The notes under the pieces: generated by a model
Databases searched by the model: none
The model's input: the letters and a program-made list of their open reading frames with translations, nothing else
What the model was told of the DNA's origin: nothing
NCBI GenBank assembly: GCA_014858325.1
Contig: RKCM01000094.1
Span: forward strand, 1 to 18,715
Direction: 5' to 3'
Source: Oscillospiraceae bacterium
GTDB lineage: Bacteria > Bacillota > Clostridia > Oscillospirales > Ruminococcaceae
Length of the DNA stretch: 18,715 nucleotides
Made by a program: the position numbers and the translations under genes
In this document: piece after piece, positions 1 through 7,544 of the stretch
Layout of the letters: each line of letters begins with the position of its first letter
Position numbering within the stretch: the stretch's first letter is position 1

Positions 1-97
1 CGGCTGCCGTTAGCAGTTACCGTGCTCTGTGAGGCCCGGACTTTCCTCAGAGCGGTCAAAGCCGCCCCGCCGCCGTATGTTCCACTCGTTTTCCGCT
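1..97 (-). ncRNA. rnpB: RNase P RNA, 5' part (runs off the window)
   Basis: This is the catalytic RNA of ribonuclease P, which trims tRNA 5' leaders. Read on the minus strand, positions 52-37 give GAGGAAAGTCCGGGCC, the near-universal conserved region I at the 5' side of bacterial P RNA. It is followed by a segment (CACGGTAACTGC) that fits the next paired region and the GGTAAC of type A RNAs. The upstream bases, including a GCGG/CCGC hairpin near 55-70, would be P1-P3. The 5' end is placed about 5-8 nt downstream of a good promoter. Only the first ~100 nt lie in the window, so the core and 3' end cannot be checked. Confidence 0.92.
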
Positions 98-101
98 CCC
101 T

Positions 102-130
102 ATAGTACCATAAAAAAACAAGATTTGCAA
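102..130 (-). promoter_or_regulatory. Promoter of rnpB
   Basis: On the minus strand, TTGCAA (130-125) is followed by a 17-nt spacer and TACTAT (107-102). The TGG just before the -10 makes an extended -10. The predicted start is near 95-97. The -35 hexamer is shared with the oppositely directed rluA promoter. Confidence 0.8.
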
Positions 131-153
131 GCAGCACGAAAATTTGGTATACT
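125..153 (+). promoter_or_regulatory. Promoter of the RluA-family gene, sharing its -35 with rnpB
   Basis: TTGCAA (125-130), a 17-nt spacer and TATACT (148-153), with TGG at 145-147 as an extended -10. TTGCAA is its own reverse complement, so the same six bases serve as -35 on both strands. Predicted start near 160, giving a leader of about 28 nt. Confidence 0.75.
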
Positions 154-187
154 ATTTCTAACTTTGGCGTGGGAAGGAGGGCGTGGA

Positions 188-1108
188 ATGAAACTGTATT
201 TCCCCGTCCCGGCGGATGCCGAGGGGGCGCTCTTGCGCAGCTTCCTGCGCCGGTGTGCCGTTTCCACCGAGCTGGCCCGGGCCGTGAAGTTCCACGGCAG
301 CGGCTTTTTTGCAGACGGCGCGCCCATCCTGGCCAACCGCCGCGTGCAGGCGGGGCAGACGATCTCCTTTGAACTGCCTGCCGACGGCGAGGGCGTGGCC
401 CCGCAGCCGGAGGTCGCGGTGCACGTCGTCTACGAGGACGCCTTTGCCCTCGTGCTGGAAAAGCCGCCCCATCTGGCGGTGCACCCCACCCTCAACTACC
501 CGCTGGGCACACTGGCCAACGGCTACGCGGCCTGGGCGCTGGCGCGGGGCAAGAGCCCGGTCTTCCGCCCGGTGAACCGCATTGATAAAGACACCAGCGG
601 CCTTGTGCTGGCGGCGGCCAACGGCTACGCCGCGCCCCTGCTGGCCCGGAACGTGGAAAAGCGCTACTACGCCATCGTGGAGGGCGAGCTGCCGCTGGGC
701 CCCGGCGTCATCGACGCGCCCATTGGGCGGCAGGAGGGGAGCATCATCGGGCGGTGCGTCACCCCGGCGGGCAAGCCCAGCCGCACCGAGTATACCATAT
801 TAAGAGCGGAAAACGGCCTCAGCCTTGCGGCCTGTGTTCCTGTCACCGGGCGGACGCACCAGATCCGCGTCCACTTCGCTTCTCTGGGCCACCCGCTGGC
901 CGGAGACGACCTCTACGGCGGGAGCCGGGAGCGCATCGGGCGGCAGGCGCTGCACTGCGCGGAGCAGACATTCTGCATCCCGGCCTGCACAAAAACAGCG
1001 GACGGCGTTGTCATCGATGTGACGGCTCCGGCGCAGAAAATGACCGTAAAAAGCCCTTTGCCGGCCGATATGGTGGCACTTTTGGACGGAAATTTGGAAT
1101 TTTCGTGA
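188..1108 (+). CDS. RluA-family RNA pseudouridine synthase
   Basis: Isomerises uridine to pseudouridine in rRNA or tRNA; the exact target cannot be told. The 306-residue protein has an S4-like RNA-binding N-terminus (about residues 12-64) and an RluA catalytic domain. The catalytic Asp is D133 in NRIDKDTSG (the family form is HRLDxxTSG, so His is replaced by Asn here). The downstream GRTHQIRVH and GHPLAGDDLYG motifs are intact. An upstream in-frame ATG at 29 would lie inside rnpB and upstream of the promoter. The ATG at 188 has GGAGG at 176-180, seven bases away, and begins the family's normal N-terminus. It is transcribed divergently from rnpB. No terminator follows before the next gene's promoter. 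Confidence 0.92.
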   Translation: MKLYFPVPADAEGALLRSFLRRCAVSTELARAVKFHGSGFFADGAPILANRRVQAGQTISFELPADGEGVAPQPEVAVHVVYEDAFALVLEKPPHLAVHPTLNYPLGTLANGYAAWALARGKSPVFRPVNRIDKDTSGLVLAAANGYAAPLLARNVEKRYYAIVEGELPLGPGVIDAPIGRQEGSIIGRCVTPAGKPSRTEYTILRAENGLSLAACVPVTGRTHQIRVHFASLGHPLAGDDLYGGSRERIGRQALHCAEQTFCIPACTKTADGVVIDVTAPAQKMTVKSPLPADMVALLDGNLEFS

Positions 1109-1147
1109 AAAATAAGTGAAAGCTCGGCCCAAATTTTGTGATAATGC

Positions 1148-1175
1148 TTGTTTCGGCCCGGACAGAGTGTATAAT
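1148..1175 (+). promoter_or_regulatory. Promoter of the M23 peptidase gene
   Basis: TTGTTT (1148-1153), a 16-nt spacer and a perfect TATAAT (1170-1175). The predicted start is near 1182, leaving a leader of about 90 nt that contains a 10-bp hairpin. Confidence 0.65.
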
Positions 1176-1203
1176 AAAAAGAGAATCATTTGAAATTTGC
1201 GAA

Positions 1204-1270
1204 GCACTCCCGGGAACACCGGGTAGTGCAGTTTGTGATAAATCCTGGAATCAGGAAGGAGCATTTCCTT
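1204..1270 (+). promoter_or_regulatory. Structured leader with hairpins over the ribosome site
   Basis: Positions 1204-1213 pair with 1219-1229 (10 bp, one bulged T, loop GAACA). Further on, TCCTG (1243-1247) can pair with CAGGA (1252-1256), and AAGGA (1256-1260) with TCCTT (1266-1270). Both small hairpins use the AGGAAGGAG ribosome site at 1253-1261. It matches no riboswitch class I recognise and is too short for a c-di-AMP aptamer. Regulation is inferred only. Confidence 0.35.
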
Positions 1271-3148
1271 TTGCTTGACGAGAAAACAACGGGGCCGGAG
1301 CAGCAGGCGGCCCCCCAGACGGCGCAAAAGCGTTCCCTGCGTTCGCTCTGGGCTCAGCTGCAGTGCGTCCATCTGCTGCGCCGCCACCGCTTCCGGCGGA
1401 AGACCCAGCGCCGCATGAACAACGTCCGCCAGAAGATGCGGGCCACCCCGCTGGTGCAGGCAGTGGGCGAGTTCTTATACGCATTGGGCTTTGCGGCGGA
1501 ATATGCCGCAGTCCGGGCCGGGCGCAATGTCGCCCACGCTGCCCTTTGGGCGGCAGGCTGCTGCAAAAAATTTGCCCATGATCTGGCTGTGACGGCGTTT
1601 CCCGGCGCGGTCCAGATGTTCAAGGATCTGTTTGGGCCCATCGTCCTCTTCTTCAAGGGGATCGGGGCACTGCTGGTGCACGCCCACCGCATCCACAAGG
1701 AGCAGGGCCTTGGTGCGGCACTGAAAGCCAGTGCCCGCTTTTTCACCAGCGGCATCCGGCGCAACCTGAAACTGCTGCCCCGGATGGCCATGTACATCCT
1801 GCCTTTGTGCGCGCTGGCCCTTTATGTTACGGTGTTTGAGAGCGTCGTCCACCGCCCCTATGCGCTGGCGGTGCAGGTGAACGGCCAGACCGTCGGCTAT
1901 GTGGCCAACGAGGCCACCTTCAACCTGGCCCGCGAGGATGTGCAGGAGCGTATCCACTACGCCGGCACGGACAAGACGGAGTGGACCATTGAGCCGACCT
2001 ATACCATCTCCACCGCCCATCAGGTGATGGACGAGAACCAGATGGCCAACGCCATCCTCCGCAGCGCCAGCGATGAGATCAGCGAGGGCACCGCCCTCTA
2101 TCTGGACGGCGAGCTGACGGCGGTGTGTGCCGATGGCACCAGCCTGCAGAGCTACATCAACGGCCTGCTGCTCCCCTACGAGGACGAGGGAAACGCCAAC
2201 GTCACCGTAGGCTTCAACCGCGCGGTGGATCTGGAGCAGGGCATCTACTTCAACGAGAGCTTCCAGGATCTGACCGACATCGAGAACACCCTCTCCGGCG
2301 TTCAGCAGGCCGAAAAGATCTACAAGGTGCAGGCAGGCGATACTTTGTGGGCCATTGCCCAGAAAAACGACCTGACCTTCAAGGAGCTCTGCGCTTTGAA
2401 CACGAACTTCAAGGGAGCTCCCCTCACCGAGACCTCCAACATCCAGGAAGGGGACGAGCTGATCGTCACCAAAGAGGAGGCCATGCTGGAGGTGCGGATC
2501 ACCAAGATCGAGGTGAAGCAGGAGGAGATCCCCTATACCACCGAGACCACCAATTCCAATGAGCTGACCAAGGGCACCACCAAGGTGACCCAGGAGGGCG
2601 AGAACGGCCTGCGGAATGTGACGCTCCAAAATGTGTACGACGCCAACGGCGCCCTGCTGGAGCAGACCGTCCTCTCCACCGAGATCATCAAGGAGGCTGT
2701 GCCCAAGAAGGTGACGGTGGGCACCAAAAAGGTGACCAGCAGCACCAAATACATCACCGGCAGCGGCAAGTTCATCTGGCCGGTGCCCAACTATAAATAC
2801 TGCTCGCGCTGGTACAGCAGCGGCCACAAGGGCGTGGATATCTGCGCCCCGGCCGGTACGCCCATCTACGCCACGGCCTCCGGCACGGTGGCCAAGGCGG
2901 GCTACAACAAGGCAGGTGCCGGCACCGGCTACGGCTACTCGGTCGTTGTCAACCACGGCGGCGGCTACACCTCGGTGTACGCCCACTGCCTGTCGCTGGC
3001 CGTCCATGCAGGCCAGAGCGTCAAACAGGGGCAGCTCATCGGCTATGTGGGCAGCACCGGCCGCTCCAGCGGCAACCACTGCCACTTTGAGATCCGCCTC
3101 AACGGTTCGTACGTTCCCCCGCAGAAGATTTTCCCGGGGAAAAGATAA
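1271..3148 (+). CDS. Membrane-anchored LysM-G5-M23 peptidoglycan endopeptidase
   Basis: A cell-wall hydrolase that cuts peptide cross-links. The N-terminal ~165 residues are basic and helical, probably cytoplasmic. One membrane segment follows near residues 172-193 (MYILPLCALALYVTVFE), then an extracellular region, a LysM domain near 350-400 (YKVQAGDTLWAIAQ), a G5 domain near 400-487, and an M23 domain near 510-613. Zinc ligands are visible: H519 and D523 in HKGVD, and HCH at 603-605; H572 lies in the YAHC motif. Lack of substitutions suggests an active enzyme. The start is the weak point: I chose TTG 1271 because AGGAAGGAG lies nine bases upstream. A TTG at 1190 lacks a site, and ATG 1415 lacks one too. 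deoD follows after 27 bases, so the two may be cotranscribed. Confidence 0.88.
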   Translation: MLDEKTTGPEQQAAPQTAQKRSLRSLWAQLQCVHLLRRHRFRRKTQRRMNNVRQKMRATPLVQAVGEFLYALGFAAEYAAVRAGRNVAHAALWAAGCCKKFAHDLAVTAFPGAVQMFKDLFGPIVLFFKGIGALLVHAHRIHKEQGLGAALKASARFFTSGIRRNLKLLPRMAMYILPLCALALYVTVFESVVHRPYALAVQVNGQTVGYVANEATFNLAREDVQERIHYAGTDKTEWTIEPTYTISTAHQVMDENQMANAILRSASDEISEGTALYLDGELTAVCADGTSLQSYINGLLLPYEDEGNANVTVGFNRAVDLEQGIYFNESFQDLTDIENTLSGVQQAEKIYKVQAGDTLWAIAQKNDLTFKELCALNTNFKGAPLTETSNIQEGDELIVTKEEAMLEVRITKIEVKQEEIPYTTETTNSNELTKGTTKVTQEGENGLRNVTLQNVYDANGALLEQTVLSTEIIKEAVPKKVTVGTKKVTSSTKYITGSGKFIWPVPNYKYCSRWYSSGHKGVDICAPAGTPIYATASGTVAKAGYNKAGAGTGYGYSVVVNHGGGYTSVYAHCLSLAVHAGQSVKQGQLIGYVGSTGRSSGNHCHFEIRLNGSYVPPQKIFPGKR

Positions 3149-3175
3149 CTGAAATCGAAAAAAGGAGATTCGACT

Positions 3176-3895
3176 ATGGCTACCCCTCACATCAGCGCCG
3201 AGAAAGGCGATTTCGCAAAGACCGTCCTCATGCCCGGTGACCCCCTGCGGGCCAAATTCATTGCCGATACCTTCCTGAAGGACGTCCGTCAGGTGACGGG
3301 CGTGCGCGGAATGCTGGGCTTTACCGGCACCTATGAAGGCCGCCCCATCAGCGTGATGGGCAGCGGCATGGGTATGCCCTCCATCGGCATCTACTCCTAC
3401 GAGCTGTACAAGTTCTACGATGTGGACAACATCATCCGCATCGGCTCCGCAGGCAGCTATACCGAGAAGGCCAAGCTCTTTGACACCGTGCTGGTCACGG
3501 GAGCCGTGAGCGAGTCCAACTATGCTCTGGTCCAGAGCGGCTTTGAGGGCCACATCACCCTGCCCAGCGAGAGCCTGTGCGAGAAGCTGCGGGCTTCCGC
3601 CAAAAAGCAGGGCATCCCCCTCATCGAGGGCAATACCCACTCCTCCGATGTGTTCTACCGCCAGCCCTCCGATGCAAAGCCCACCTACTGGGAAAAGCTG
3701 CGGGACGAGGACGGCTGCCTGTGCGTGGAGATGGAGAGCTTTGCCCTGTTTGCCAACGCCCAGGTCCTGGGCAAGAACGCCGCCTGCCTGCTGACCATCT
3801 CCGACAGCTTCGTCTCCCCGGAGATCACCACTGCCGAGCAGCGCCAGAAGAGCTTTACCGACATGATGAAGGTGGCTCTGGGCGCAGAGTACTAA
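3176..3895 (+). CDS. deoD: Purine nucleoside phosphorylase, DeoD type
   Basis: Cleaves purine (deoxy)ribonucleosides with phosphate to the free base and (deoxy)ribose-1-phosphate. The 239 residues match the hexameric DeoD family end to end: N-terminal MATPHISAEKGDFA, phosphate-binding GDPLRA (21-26), R44 and R88, the ribose-binding VEMES (184-188), and the catalytic Asp in ISDSF (D210, equivalent to E. coli D204). The site AAAGGAG (3161-3167) lies eight bases before the ATG. It sits 27 bases after the M23 gene without a visible promoter of its own, and a strong terminator follows directly. It is the first of a run of nucleoside genes. Confidence 0.96.
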   Translation: MATPHISAEKGDFAKTVLMPGDPLRAKFIADTFLKDVRQVTGVRGMLGFTGTYEGRPISVMGSGMGMPSIGIYSYELYKFYDVDNIIRIGSAGSYTEKAKLFDTVLVTGAVSESNYALVQSGFEGHITLPSESLCEKLRASAKKQGIPLIEGNTHSSDVFYRQPSDAKPTYWEKLRDEDGCLCVEMESFALFANAQVLGKNAACLLTISDSFVSPEITTAEQRQKSFTDMMKVALGAEY

Positions 3896-3900
3896 GCCAA

Positions 3901-3943
3901 AAACACAGCAGCGCGGCAGCGGGAAGTTGCCGCGCTGTTTTTG
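3901..3943 (+). terminator. Intrinsic terminator after deoD
   Basis: CAGCGCGGCA (3909-3918) pairs perfectly with TGCCGCGCTG (3928-3937) around a 9-nt loop, followed by five T (3938-3942). It ends only 17 bases before cdd, so cdd needs readthrough or an unseen promoter. Confidence 0.88.
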
Positions 3944-3959
3944 ACAGGAGGGATTTTTC

Positions 3960-4427
3960 ATGACGAATCTGACTCTGGAAGAAAAGAAGGACCTCATCCG
4001 CATGGCCCTCAAGGCCCGGGAAGGAGCCTATGCCCCCTACAGCAATTTCATGGTGGGGGCCGCCCTGCGGGCCGAGGATGGCCGGGTGTTCACCGGCTGC
4101 AACGTGGAAAACGCCGCCTTCACCCCCACCAGCTGCGCCGAGCGCACCGCCCTGTTCAAAGCCGTCAGCGAGGGAGTGACCCGCTTTACCGATATCGCCG
4201 TCGTGGGCTCCCGCCGGGGAGAAGTGAACAAGCAGATCACCTCCCCCTGCGGCGTGTGCCGGCAGGCGCTGTTTGAGTTCGGCGGCCCGGCGCTCAACGT
4301 CATCATGGCCAGAAGCCCGGAGGACTTCATCGAGCGCAGCATGGACGAGCTGCTGCCCTTCGGCTTTGGCCCCTCCAACGTGGCGGGCAACCGCGCGGTG
4401 GAAGATGGAGAAGACAGAAAAGAGTAA
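3960..4427 (+). CDS. cdd: Cytidine deaminase
   Basis: Converts cytidine and deoxycytidine to uridine and deoxyuridine, which feeds the uridine-cleaving Pdp encoded downstream. At 155 residues it is slightly longer than the usual small homotetrameric enzyme (about 130-140). The substrate-binding NVEN lies at 48-51. The zinc/catalytic motif is CAE at 59-61 (E61 the proton shuttle), and PCGVC at 96-100 supplies the other two Cys ligands; the three-Cys set is that of tetrameric Cdd. AGGAGGG (3946-3952) precedes the ATG. The last ~15 residues are an acidic tail (VEDGEDRKE). It lies between the deoD terminator and the lipoprotein's promoter, and no clear terminator of its own is seen. Confidence 0.96.
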   Translation: MTNLTLEEKKDLIRMALKAREGAYAPYSNFMVGAALRAEDGRVFTGCNVENAAFTPTSCAERTALFKAVSEGVTRFTDIAVVGSRRGEVNKQITSPCGVCRQALFEFGGPALNVIMARSPEDFIERSMDELLPFGFGPSNVAGNRAVEDGEDRKE

Positions 4428-4509
4428 AAAACCGGCATTTTTGTGCAGAAGCCATACTTTTGTGTTGTTTTAACAAAAATATTGTAAAAGTTTTGTAATC
4501 GGATTCCCC

Positions 4510-4538
4510 TTGCTTCTTTCACACTTCCCGGCTATACT
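4510..4538 (+). promoter_or_regulatory. Promoter of the nucleoside-binding lipoprotein
   Basis: TTGCTT (4510-4515), a 17-nt spacer and TATACT (4533-4538); start near 4545. The leader contains GTGTGCACAC (4558-4567), a short perfect palindrome that could be an operator, though nothing else supports that. Confidence 0.7.
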
Positions 4539-4601
4539 TAGGCTAGCAAATGTGCCAGTGTGCACACTTGATGATGATTGAAAATAAAAGGAGAGATTCT
4601 T

Positions 4602-5786
4602 ATGCAGATGATTTCTCGTCGTAATTTCCTGGCAGTGGCTGGCGCAGCCGCTGCTGCAGCCGCTCTGACCGCTTGCGGTGGTTCTTCTTCTTCCACCAGC
4701 ACTGCTTCTTCCGCAGCCGCTTCCTCCGCTGCTGCTTCTTCCGCAGCTGAGGGCGGTGCAGAGAAGATCGTCAAGGTCGCTCTGACCTGCGATACCGGCA
4801 CCATCGATGACGAGAGCTTCAACCAGGCCTGCTGGACTGCCGTCTCCGGCTATATGGGCGATGACTGCCAGTACTACATCCCCGAGGCAGACGCTTCCGA
4901 TGAGGACCGCGAGACCATGATCCGTCAGGCTGTCAACGACGGCGCTGAGGTCATCGTCTGCGTCGGCTACCTGTACGGCGCTTCTCTGGCATGGGCTGCT
5001 GAGCAGTATCCCGATGTCAAGTTCATCGCCATCGATGTCACCCAGGGCGATATCGGCACCGACGCCATCCCCTCCAACTGCTACTGCATCACCTTTAAGG
5101 AAGAGCAGGCAGGCTACCTGGCAGGCTACGCCATCGCCAAGGACGGCAAGACCAAGCTGGGCTTCCTGGGCGGCATGGCTGTGCCCGCTGTCATCCGTTA
5201 CGGCTACGGTTTCGTGCAGGGCGCTGACGCAGCTGCACAGGAGCTGGGCCAGAATGTTGAGATCAACTACTTCTACGGCGGCCAGTTCTACGGCGACGCC
5301 AACATCACCTCCCGTATGGAGGGCTGGTACTCCAACGGCACCCAGGTCGTCTTTGCCTGCGGCGGCGGCATCTACACCTCTGCGGTCGAGGCTGCCCTGA
5401 AGAGCAACGGCTACGTCATCGGCGTGGACGTGGACCAGAACTACATCGGCGTCAACGGCGTGAAGGACGGCTCCTTCGCTTACAATCCCTTCATCACCTC
5501 CGCTATGAAGGGCCTGTCCGCTGCGGTCGAGACTGCTCTGACCGACATTGAGGCCGGCGAGTGGAGCGAGATCGCAGCCACCAACGGCAACTTCGGTCTG
5601 GAAGATGGCGATTACATTGGCCTGCCCACCGATGACGACAGCTGGAACTTCGAGTCCTTCACCAAGGATGAGTACGAGGCAGTCAAGGCCAAGATCGCTT
5701 CCGGCGAGATCGCGGTCGATAACAACTCCGACGACGCTACCAAGCCCACCGTCAGCGAGTTCACCACCGTCAACTACATCCAGTAA
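4602..5786 (+). CDS. BMP/PnrA-family nucleoside-binding lipoprotein of an ABC importer
   Basis: The extracellular receptor that captures nucleosides for the ATPase and permeases encoded just downstream (like B. subtilis NupN). The 394-residue protein starts with a signal peptide carrying SRRNFL (twin-arginine-like, R6 R7), a polyalanine core and the lipobox LTAC (lipid-bearing C25), then a Ser/Ala linker to about residue 50. The BMP domain shows DDESFNQACW, GFLGGM, YGGQFYGDANI and GVDVDQN. ATG 4602 has AAGGAG eight bases upstream; an in-frame TTG at 4578 lies before that site. It uses more GCT, TCC and CGT codons than its neighbours, which suggests high expression. It has its own promoter and terminator, as often seen where the receptor is made in excess. 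Nucleoside specificity is inferred from family and context. Confidence 0.93.
   Translation: MQMISRRNFLAVAGAAAAAAALTACGGSSSSTSTASSAAASSAAASSAAEGGAEKIVKVALTCDTGTIDDESFNQACWTAVSGYMGDDCQYYIPEADASDEDRETMIRQAVNDGAEVIVCVGYLYGASLAWAAEQYPDVKFIAIDVTQGDIGTDAIPSNCYCITFKEEQAGYLAGYAIAKDGKTKLGFLGGMAVPAVIRYGYGFVQGADAAAQELGQNVEINYFYGGQFYGDANITSRMEGWYSNGTQVVFACGGGIYTSAVEAALKSNGYVIGVDVDQNYIGVNGVKDGSFAYNPFITSAMKGLSAAVETALTDIEAGEWSEIAATNGNFGLEDGDYIGLPTDDDSWNFESFTKDEYEAVKAKIASGEIAVDNNSDDATKPTVSEFTTVNYIQ
4704..4748 (+). repeat. Three 15-bp tandem repeats encoding the Ser/Ala linker
   Basis: Units 4704-4718, 4719-4733 and 4734-4748 share the pattern GCTTCnTCCGCnGCn and encode ASSAA three times, within the linker just after the lipid-bearing Cys. 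Copy number could vary between strains. Confidence 0.8.
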
Positions 5787-5814
5787 GCAGCGGCTTTTCC
5801 CGCCATGCATTTTG

Positions 5815-5850
5815 AGAGCAGGGTACTCTTCGGAGCGCCCTGCTCTTTTT
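5815..5850 (+). terminator. Intrinsic terminator after the lipoprotein gene
   Basis: GAGCAGGG (5816-5823) pairs with CCCTGCTC (5838-5845). The top of the stem closes with CTC/GAG around a TTCG tetraloop (CTTCGG, an unusually stable loop), and five T follow. It separates the receptor transcript from the ABC operon. Confidence 0.92.
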
Positions 5851-5921
5851 GTTCCTTTTTGGTGATAATCTATAAAAGTATGACTTATAAATGGACATTT
5901 CGATAAAAATTAAAAAAGAAG

Positions 5922-5950
5922 TGTGCAAAACGAAAAAAATACGGTATAAT
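5922..5950 (+). promoter_or_regulatory. Promoter of the ABC nucleoside transporter operon
   Basis: Perfect TATAAT at 5945-5950 in an AT-rich stretch. The -35 is weak: TGTGCA (5922-5927) at 17 nt or GTGCAA (5923-5928) at 16 nt. A weak -35 hints at an activator or low basal output. AAATG-GA-CATTT (5889-5900) is a short inverted repeat upstream. Confidence 0.6.
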
Positions 5951-6002
5951 GGATGGTAGAATACGATCGGTGTCGCTACGGCACGAAAGGAGAGTGAGCA
6001 GA

Positions 6003-7538
6003 TTGGCAGAGGACTTTGTGATCGAGATGCTCCACATTACCAAGGAGTTCCCCGGCATCAAGGCGAACGATGATATTACCCTGCAGCTGCGTAAAGGCGA
6101 GGTCCATGCCTTATTGGGCGAGAACGGTGCGGGCAAAAGTACGCTGATGAGTGTGCTGTTTGGCCTGTACCAGCCGGAACAGGGCAAGATCCTGAAGAAC
6201 GGCAAGGAGGTCGCCATCCGCAACCCCAACGACGCAAACGCCCTGGGCATCGGCATGGTGCACCAGCACTTCAAGCTGGTGGAGTGCTTCAGCGTGCTGG
6301 ACAATATCATTCTGGGCGTGGAGCCCAATAAAATGGGCTTTTTGCAAAAAGCCGAGGCCCGCAAAAAGGTGGTGGCTCTGAGCGAGAAGTACGGCCTGCG
6401 CGTGGACCCCGACGCCCTCATCAGCGAGATCTCCGTTGGTATGCAGCAGCGCGTGGAAATTTTGAAGATGCTGTACCGCGACAACGAGATCCTCATTTTT
6501 GATGAGCCCACCGCTGTGCTGACCCCGCAGGAGATCGATGAGCTGATGGAGATCATGCGCGGGTTCAAAAAAGAGGGCAAATCCATCCTTTTCATCACCC
6601 ACAAGCTCAACGAGATCATGGCCGTGGCAGACCGCTGCACGGTCCTGCGCAAGGGCAAGTATATGGGCACTGTGGACATCAAGGACACCAATAAGGAAGA
6701 GCTTTCCCGCATGATGGTGGGCCGTGACGTGCAGCTGCAGGTGGATAAAAAGCCTGCCCACCCCGGCCCCGTGGTGCTGGACGTCAAGGACGTGACCATG
6801 CACAACAGCCAGAACAAGAAGGACGCGGTCAAGGATGTTTCCTTCCAGGTCCATGGCGGCGAGATCGTCTGCCTGGCAGGCATCGAGGGCAACGGCCAGA
6901 CCGAGTTCGTCTACGGCCTGACGGGCCTGGAAAAGCTGACCAAAGGCACCATCACGCTGGACGGCAAGGATATCACCCACGCGAGCATCCGCCAGCGCTC
7001 CAAGGACGGCATGAGCCACATCCCCGAAGACCGCCACAAGCATGGTCTGGTGCTGGATTACAGTCTGGAAAACAACATGGTGCTCCAGCGCTACTGGCAG
7101 CCGGAATTCCAAAAAGGCGGCTTCATCCAGGCGGAAAAAGTCCGGGAATATTCCGATAAGCTCATCGCCCAGTACGACGTCCGCAGCGGCCAGGGCAGTG
7201 CCACCATCGTGCGCAGCATGTCCGGCGGCAACCAGCAAAAAGCCATCATCGCCCGCGAGATCGATAAGGACCCGAAGCTCCTGGTGGCGGTGCAGCCCAC
7301 CCGCGGCCTGGACGTGGGCGCCATCGAATACATCCACAAGCAGATCGTGGACGAGCGCGACCGGGGCAAGGCTGTGCTGCTGGTCAGCCTGGAGCTGGAC
7401 GAGGTCATGAACCTCTCCGACCGCATCCTCGTGATGTATGAGGGCGAGATCGTGGGCGAGTTCGACCCCAAGAAGACCACCGTCCAGGAGCTGGGCCTGT
7501 ACATGGCCGGTGCCCGCAAGCAGGGGAAAGGGGAGTAA
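6003..7538 (+). CDS. Nucleoside ABC transporter ATPase with two NBDs (NupO/YufO-like)
   Basis: Powers nucleoside import on the cytoplasmic face. The 511-residue protein holds two ATP-binding domains. NBD1 is complete: Walker A GENGAGKST (39-47), signature SVGMQQR (144-150), Walker B ILIFDE (163-168), H200. NBD2 has a degenerate Walker A (GIEGNGQTE, 293-301, no Lys) and no Walker B Glu (VAVQP), but a good signature SGGNQQ (407-412); this asymmetry is normal for the RbsA/NupO type. The start is TTG 6003, with AAAGGAG ten bases upstream. An in-frame ATG at 5949 overlaps the -10 box, so it cannot be used. The next gene begins six bases after the stop. Sugar versus nucleoside specificity is decided from context. 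Confidence 0.93.
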   Translation: MAEDFVIEMLHITKEFPGIKANDDITLQLRKGEVHALLGENGAGKSTLMSVLFGLYQPEQGKILKNGKEVAIRNPNDANALGIGMVHQHFKLVECFSVLDNIILGVEPNKMGFLQKAEARKKVVALSEKYGLRVDPDALISEISVGMQQRVEILKMLYRDNEILIFDEPTAVLTPQEIDELMEIMRGFKKEGKSILFITHKLNEIMAVADRCTVLRKGKYMGTVDIKDTNKEELSRMMVGRDVQLQVDKKPAHPGPVVLDVKDVTMHNSQNKKDAVKDVSFQVHGGEIVCLAGIEGNGQTEFVYGLTGLEKLTKGTITLDGKDITHASIRQRSKDGMSHIPEDRHKHGLVLDYSLENNMVLQRYWQPEFQKGGFIQAEKVREYSDKLIAQYDVRSGQGSATIVRSMSGGNQQKAIIAREIDKDPKLLVAVQPTRGLDVGAIEYIHKQIVDERDRGKAVLLVSLELDEVMNLSDRILVMYEGEIVGEFDPKKTTVQELGLYMAGARKQGKGE

Positions 7539-7544
7539 GAAAAA

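Noticed and set aside
29..187. A 53-residue N-terminal extension of the pseudouridine synthase
   Set aside because: It would start inside rnpB and upstream of the promoter at 125-153; the residues are not family-like, and ATG 188 has a strong ribosome site.
1182..1270. Leader of the M23 gene as a c-di-AMP (ydaO) riboswitch
   Set aside because: Such riboswitches often precede wall hydrolases, but this leader is only about 90 nt and lacks the conserved stretches.
1475..4012. An 845-codon open frame on the minus strand
   Set aside because: It is antisense to the M23 peptidase, deoD and the start of cdd, crosses the deoD terminator, and shows no recognisable domain.
4704..4748. CRISPR-like or mobile repeat
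   Set aside because: The three 15-bp units have no spacers and lie in frame in the lipoprotein linker, so they are a low-complexity coding repeat.
4470..5810. A 446-codon open frame on the minus strand
   Set aside because: It is the mirror of the nucleoside-binding lipoprotein gene; its length reflects that gene's biased codons.
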